Positions 56,452 to 60,432 of a DNA stretch of 60,432 bases are shown piece after piece. The stretch spans positions 225,905-286,336 of the forward strand of contig NW_014577409.1 of the NCBI RefSeq assembly GCF_000485595.1. Direction: 5' to 3'. The translations under genes and the position numbers were made by a program. The notes under the pieces were generated by a model, which saw only the letters and a list, made by a program, of their open reading frames with translations, did no database searches and was not told where the DNA came from. Each line of letters starts with the position of its first letter. Position 1 is the first letter of the stretch. This DNA comes from Priapulus caudatus. Lineage: Eukaryota > Priapulida > Priapulimorpha > Priapulimorphida > Priapulidae.

Positions 56452-57400
56452 CTCGGTGGATAGATCACTGCCCCCCTACACCAACCCCGACGAAACTTCC
56501 TTACGCGAAGCTAAGCTCGTTGAAAGCTATCTTCTTGTCGACGACTTGCTCTTTCATGTGCCGTCTCACGCGCAGGATTCTGACGCTGCACCTCAATTAG
56601 TCATCCCCCGTATTCTCGTACCCGTTTTACTCCCTTTGTTCCACGATCTTGCGTACGGTGGTCATCTGGGTTTCAAGAAAGTCTATAGCAAACTCTCCCA
56701 ACGATATTTCTGGCCCCGCATGTTCGCCGACGCTTACCACTACATTAAATCCTGCGTCGTGTGTAACTGCCGAAAACTACAGCGAGTCCGTGCCCCCCTA
56801 CACCATGCTCCGGCACCCAGACACTCAGGAGATGTGGTCGCCATCGATGTTACGGGACCGCACCCCTGCTCAAACTCAGGAAATCGTTACATGCTTACGT
56901 TTCTGGATCTTTACACCTCATGGCCCGAAGCATTTCCCATGTCCGATAAAAGCGCTGCTACCGTAGCACGCTTTATTGTGGACGATTTCATCCCTCGTCA
57001 CTCGTGCCCTCGATCCATCTTAACCGATAATGGAGGCGAGTTCATTAACGAGCTCATGACACGATTGACCACATCGCTCGGAATCACCCACATCAAGGTC
57101 TCTCCCTACCACCCTGAGTCAAACGGACAATGCGAACGCTTTCACCGCACGCTTGCTAACATGCTCGCATGCTATATTAATCGTGATCATACAGACTGGG
57201 ATACAAAGATCAACTCGGTCTTATTTGCATATCGTACATCCATCAATGAGTCATCACAATTCACCCCCTTCTTCTTGACGTATGGTAGAAACGCAGAGCT
57301 ACAACTTGACACGTTACTGCGGCCATCTTTCTCTGTCGTGGCTGTACATGCGGCGCTGGTTGTCGCTCACCGCGCGTCGCTGTCCGGGGATGATCCGGCC
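56432..57400 (+). CDS. Gypsy element 3: integrase (zinc finger and DDE core)
   Basis: A continuous plus-strand frame of over 300 codons. LFHDLAYGGHLGFKKVYSKL and CVVCNCRK form the HHCC zinc finger. The core has VVAIDVTGPHPCSNSG (first Asp), SILTDNGGEFINELM (second Asp) and YHPESNGQCERFHRTL (Glu), followed by INSVLFAYRTSINES and FLTYGRNAELQLD. All three catalytic residues are present. The upstream RT/RNase H is missing: the frame starts next to the divergent P-element remnant at about 56,452. After about 57,300 the frame runs into sequence unrelated to integrases. The internal Met at 56,456 is only the first in frame. Confidence 0.85.
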
Positions 57401-57509
57401 GTCGTCCACCATCAGACGCGAGAGCAAGCCGTTGTCGACGCCGTTGTCCGTGGCAACGGTGACCACCACAGCGGCGGCGGCAGCTGTGACGTCTCTCGCT
57501 GAGGTCGAG

Positions 57510-58335
57510 CCTGGCTTTGTCGGCTTTAGTGATGTAAAGTTTTTCTGCTAAACAGAGATTGCATATTTTGAAGATATTGTTGTATGGGCTGGCTGAAGTG
57601 ATGATTGACCAGTTGATTGTATAATTTTTCTTGTCGTCTATGTATTTCCAGATGTGCTTTGAGAGTTCAGTGCTGTTAGCGTATTTTCTGTTTCGAAATG
57701 ATAGCTTGTGTTGAGTGTGTCGTTGTTTAAATGTTCCCTCTGTAAGTCCGATGTAGTTCTTTCCTGTGGTGTCTTCATCTGTAGTTACGCGTGCGTTGTA
57801 GACTAGGCTGGTTGAGAGGCAGTTATTGTCGAGTGGACATTGTTCTTCTTTTCGGCAGTTGCATACGTTCTGGGAGGGGGTGGGGTTGTCGCTGGTTATT
57901 TTCTTGTTGTGCTTATTAATTCTTGTTACTTTCTTGTTAATTATGGTTGCTATATTTTCCGTGCAGCTGTAACTGACGTTTACGTTGTTCTTGTTGAACA
58001 TAGAGTGGAATTTATGTTCTTTGTGGAAATGCTTCTGGATGAGGTTGTGGAAGGGTTTGCCGATATTAGTTTGGACGTTTTGGCTGTATGGAGGGTTAAA
58101 CCAGATTATGTTCCATTTTCTGTTCTTTCTTGCGGGTGCAGATGTGTTGCGGCTGGCGTATGTAAGGTTTTCAGTAAATCCGCTTGTTTTTAGAGCTTTT
58201 TCGTAGGGGGGCTTAGCTTTGTCAAATGTTTCTTTGCTGCACGAGATGTCTGATATCCTACGGTTGATGGCTGCAGGTAGTTGTTTAATTATGGTAGGTG
58301 GGTCGTTGGATTTCGTGTTGATGTGGAGTGGCTCG
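57510..58335 (-). pseudogene. GIY-YIG retroelement C-terminus (Penelope-like), copy 1
   Basis: Minus-strand frame with PPTIIKQLPAAINRRISDIS, KTSGFTENLTYASR, a QNVQTNIGKPFHNLIQKHFH linker, VCNCRKEEQCPLDNNC (CxC...C zinc-like cluster), then the GIY-YIG nuclease KNYIGLTEGTFKQRHTQHK and LSFRNRKYANSTELSKHIW, ending CNLCLAEKLYIT. The linker and the cysteine cluster before the GIY-YIG motif fit endonuclease ends of Penelope-like or related animal retroelements. The reverse transcriptase is absent (5' truncated, as usual after incomplete reverse transcription). It is fused at 57,505 to Gypsy integrase sequence in the opposite orientation. Confidence 0.7.
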
Positions 58336-58337
58336 TA

Positions 58338-58650
58338 ACTGGGATACAAAGATCAACTCGGTCTTATTTGCATATCGTACATCCATCAATGAGTCATCAC
58401 AATTCACCCCCTTCTTGACGTATGGTAGAGATGCAGAGCTACCACTTGACGCGTTACTGCGGCCATCTTTCTCTGTCGTGGCTGTACGTGCGGCGCTGGT
58501 CGTCGCTCACCGCGCGTCGCTGTCCGGGGATGATTCGGCCGTCGTCCACCATCAGACGCGAAAGAAAGCCGTTGTCGACGCCGTTGTCCGTGGCAACGGT
58601 GACCACCGCAGCGGCGGCGGCGGCTGTGACGTCTCTCGCTGAGGTCGAGA
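58338..58650 (+). repeat. Duplicated Gypsy integrase tail, copy 2
   Basis: Repeats 57,195-57,505 with a few differences (FLTYGRDAELPLDALLRPSF). The upstream part of the integrase is not included. Confidence 0.9.
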
Positions 58651-58819
58651 CTGAGGATCTTGCCACAGTGCCCGTGCACGCAGGTTGAGGCGACGGGCTC
58701 ATCTGAGGTAACGTGGGTCGGATGTTAAATCGCCGAGGATTCTGCAGCTTCTGTTTTTTCGTGTTCATTAAGTAATACTTGTTCTCGTGGCGGCACTTCG
58801 AAATTAGTTTTCAATTTTG
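58651..58819. other. Extra 170 bp present only in copy 2 of the duplicated unit
   Basis: In copy 1 gaggtcgag joins directly to cctggctttgtcggc. In copy 2 the same two sides are separated by this segment. Confidence 0.8.
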
Positions 58820-59718
58820 TTGAGGAGCCTGGTTTTGTCGGCTTTAGTGATGTAAAGTTTTTCCGCTAAACAGAGATTGCATATTTTGAAGATGTTGTTG
58901 TATGGGCTAGCTGAAGTGATGATTGACCAGTTGATTGTATCATTTTTCTTGTCATCTATGTATTTCCAGATGTGCTTTGAGAGTTCGGTGCTGTTAGCGT
59001 ATTTTCTGTTTCGAAATGATAGCTTGTGTTGAGTGTGTCGTTGTTTAAATGTTCCTTCTGTAAGTCCGATGTAGTTCTTTCCTGTGGGGTCTTCATCTGT
59101 AGTTACGCGTGCGTTGTAGACTAGGCTGGTTGAGAGGCAGTTATTGTCGAGTGGACATTGTTCGTCTTTTCGGCAGTTGCATACGTTCTGGGAGGGGGTG
59201 GGGTTGTCGCTGGTTATTTTCTTGTTGTGCTTATTAATTATGGTTGCTATATTTTCCGTGAAGCTGTAACTGACGTTTACGTTGTTCTTGTTGAAGATAG
59301 AGTTGAATTTATGTTCTTTGTGGAAATGCTTCTGGATGAGGTTGAGGAAGGTTTTTCCGATATTAATTTGGACGTTTTGGCTGTTCTTCTGACTTTTTCT
59401 GTTCTTTCTTGCGGGTGCAGATGTGTTGCGGCTGGCGTATGTAAGGTTTTCGGTAAATCCGCTTGTTTTTAGAGCTTTTTCGTAGGGGTGCTTAGCTTTG
59501 TCAAATGCTTCCTTGCTGCACGAGATGTCTGATATCCTACGGTTGATGGCTGCAGGTAGTTGTTTAATTATGGTAGGTGGGTCGTTGGATTTCGTGTTGA
59601 TGTGGAGTGGCTCGTCGTTTGGTTTTCTGTAGGGGCGGTATGATCCGGTATGATTTCGGAAAGTTAAACACGACTTGGTGTTATTTATACTATTTACATT
59701 AGAAATAAAAAAATTCAC
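58820..59718 (-). pseudogene. GIY-YIG retroelement C-terminus (Penelope-like), copy 2
   Basis: Longer and cleaner copy: about 300 codons open from 59,718. It adds an upstream piece (SCLTFRNHTGSYRPYRKPND) matching the end of the reverse-transcriptase domain in this family, then the same linker, VCNCRKDEQCPLDNNC and KNYIGLTEGTFKQRHTQHK, and ends LLNKIEN. A deletion of about 10 residues after the ARKNRK stretch and another in the Thr/Arg/Asn-rich part distinguish it from copy 1. No RT catalytic motif remains. Confidence 0.7.
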
Positions 59719-59831
59719 GTTTAGTATTTTTATCCATTTTATTTTTTCTTAACAATATCGTTTATAACATGCATGTCATTACTGTCATTCGACATGGCCT
59801 ATAAATAACACCAAGTCGTGTTTAACTTTTC
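59657..59831. repeat. Inverted repeat, 32-bp arms
   Basis: cgaaaagttaaacacgactt-type arm: ggaaagttaaacacgacttg at 59,657-59,689 is the reverse complement of 59,800-59,831. It spans the 5' end of GIY-YIG copy 2. Confidence 0.9.
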
Positions 59832-60432
59832 GAAATCCCTTGCAAACCTCGCTAGTTGTTTGCTATGTTTGCATTGCTATGCGATAGAGGGCTTTCAAAA
59901 GCATTGCCCTTATGTTTCGGTTCACAGTAGTTGATAATGCGGTTTACATTTCAAAAACAACATTGTCCGTTCTGACCGATATCTCCCGATTTGTCANAAG
60001 CAAAACTATGGATATAAATTACATGCTACAATATTATATTTACACCATTTTGATCAACATGTCCGTTTTATTCTCGTTTATTTTGCCTCATTTATACAAA
60101 AACATGGGAGAGTTACACTTTGATGGCAGTCAAACTACTAAATATAGTATTACCACGTTCACCAGATGGTGGAAACAACCGGCACTACGGTCTGCAATCA
60201 TCAACAACCCAAGATATAGCAGCAGTTAATATAATTTGCAATTTCGATGGTAGCCATTTGGAAATCCAATATGGCGGCCATGGTAACTAACAGCATGTAG
60301 CACCCCTTCTAAAATATATCCATATGAACTATGATCTCATATTGTAACACATTGTGTGTTCCTCACTCCATGATGAACGAGGGAGCGGTAATAAAGCAAC
60401 AATTTTTTAATTTTAATTTTTAATTTTTTTTT
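59832..60432. other. Window end: no gene; YY1-like pair at 60,247-60,280
   Basis: One ambiguous base at 59,997. gatggtagccatttggaaat and caatatggcggccatggtaa form an imperfect inverted YY1-like pair followed by gcaccccttctaaaat, the same arrangement as at 54.1 and 33.0 kb. A coding part, if any, lies outside the window. The last bases are T-rich. Confidence 0.45.

Noticed and set aside
57840-58193. Plus-strand hydrophobic ORF as a membrane protein
   Set aside because: Antisense of the GIY-YIG frame; the duplicate at 59,158 shows the same shadow.

Overview
The window looks like accessory, transposon-packed DNA from an animal nuclear genome, probably a marine invertebrate such as a sponge or cnidarian. 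That placement is inference from the mix of families: PIF/Harbinger with a MADF/BESS partner, metazoan Tnp2-like (CACTA-type) genes, hAT, pogo, P-element-like, BEL/Pao, Gypsy, a GIY-YIG retroelement, SWIM zinc-finger proteins and TTAGGG-type telomeric repeats. No single host gene could be identified with confidence. Nearly every recognisable coding segment is a mobile element or a multicopy gene family, and most are broken by stops, frameshifts or deletions.

Layout. 1-2,700: no gene, with a 39-bp tandem repeat and a perfect hairpin. 2,700-6,100: two direct copies (A1, A2) of the N-terminal half of a recurring unnamed gene family, with a gag-like fragment between them. 6,750-7,985: a Tnp2-like transposase, cut by an LTR whose gag-like ORF fills 8,916-10,582 up to an assembly gap. 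10,860-13,200: SWIM zinc-finger gene fragments with visible splice acceptors. 13,930-21,319: indel-rich, apparently low-accuracy sequence in which a roughly 145-bp satellite is interleaved with a collinear, degraded second copy of the Gypsy pair that lies cleanly at 21,330-24,305. 26,567-29,235 and 30,309-32,220: two more members (B, C) of the recurring family, separated by a pogo DDE fragment. 33,240-40,493: a compound inverted repeat around a hAT transposase, whose right side is an indel-rich inverted copy of C. 40,499-43,200: LTR, primer-binding site and unrecognised GC-rich DNA. 43,258-46,760: a tRNA-derived SINE, a hAT-like MITE, then a Harbinger transposase with its divergent MADF/BESS partner. 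49,096-51,363: a nearly complete Tnp2-like gene. 51,908-53,694: family member E. 54,191-56,451: BEL/Pao remains fused to a P-element-like transposase. 56,432-59,718: Gypsy integrase and a tandemly duplicated integrase/GIY-YIG unit.

The most interesting signal is the recurring family (A1, A2, B, C, C-prime, E). Its N-terminus has paired cysteines and a WHKTC/CFFC/YHxKCL pattern. Its middle carries a DxAHEQ-type motif. Its C-terminus has EADT, DxDVV and TG(C/S)DT acidic motifs that resemble the spacing logic of PIN/FEN-type nucleases. Several copies have a YY1-like ATGGCGGC motif, often palindromic, a few hundred bases 5' of the coding remains. This suggests a mobile or mobilised large gene with its own promoter-type element. 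The nuclease idea is inference and needs a structure or profile comparison.

Two long tracts (about 13.9-21.3 kb and 36.8-43.2 kb) lie directly against short N-gaps and have the indel texture of uncorrected long-read gap filling, so nothing there should be interpreted at single-base level.
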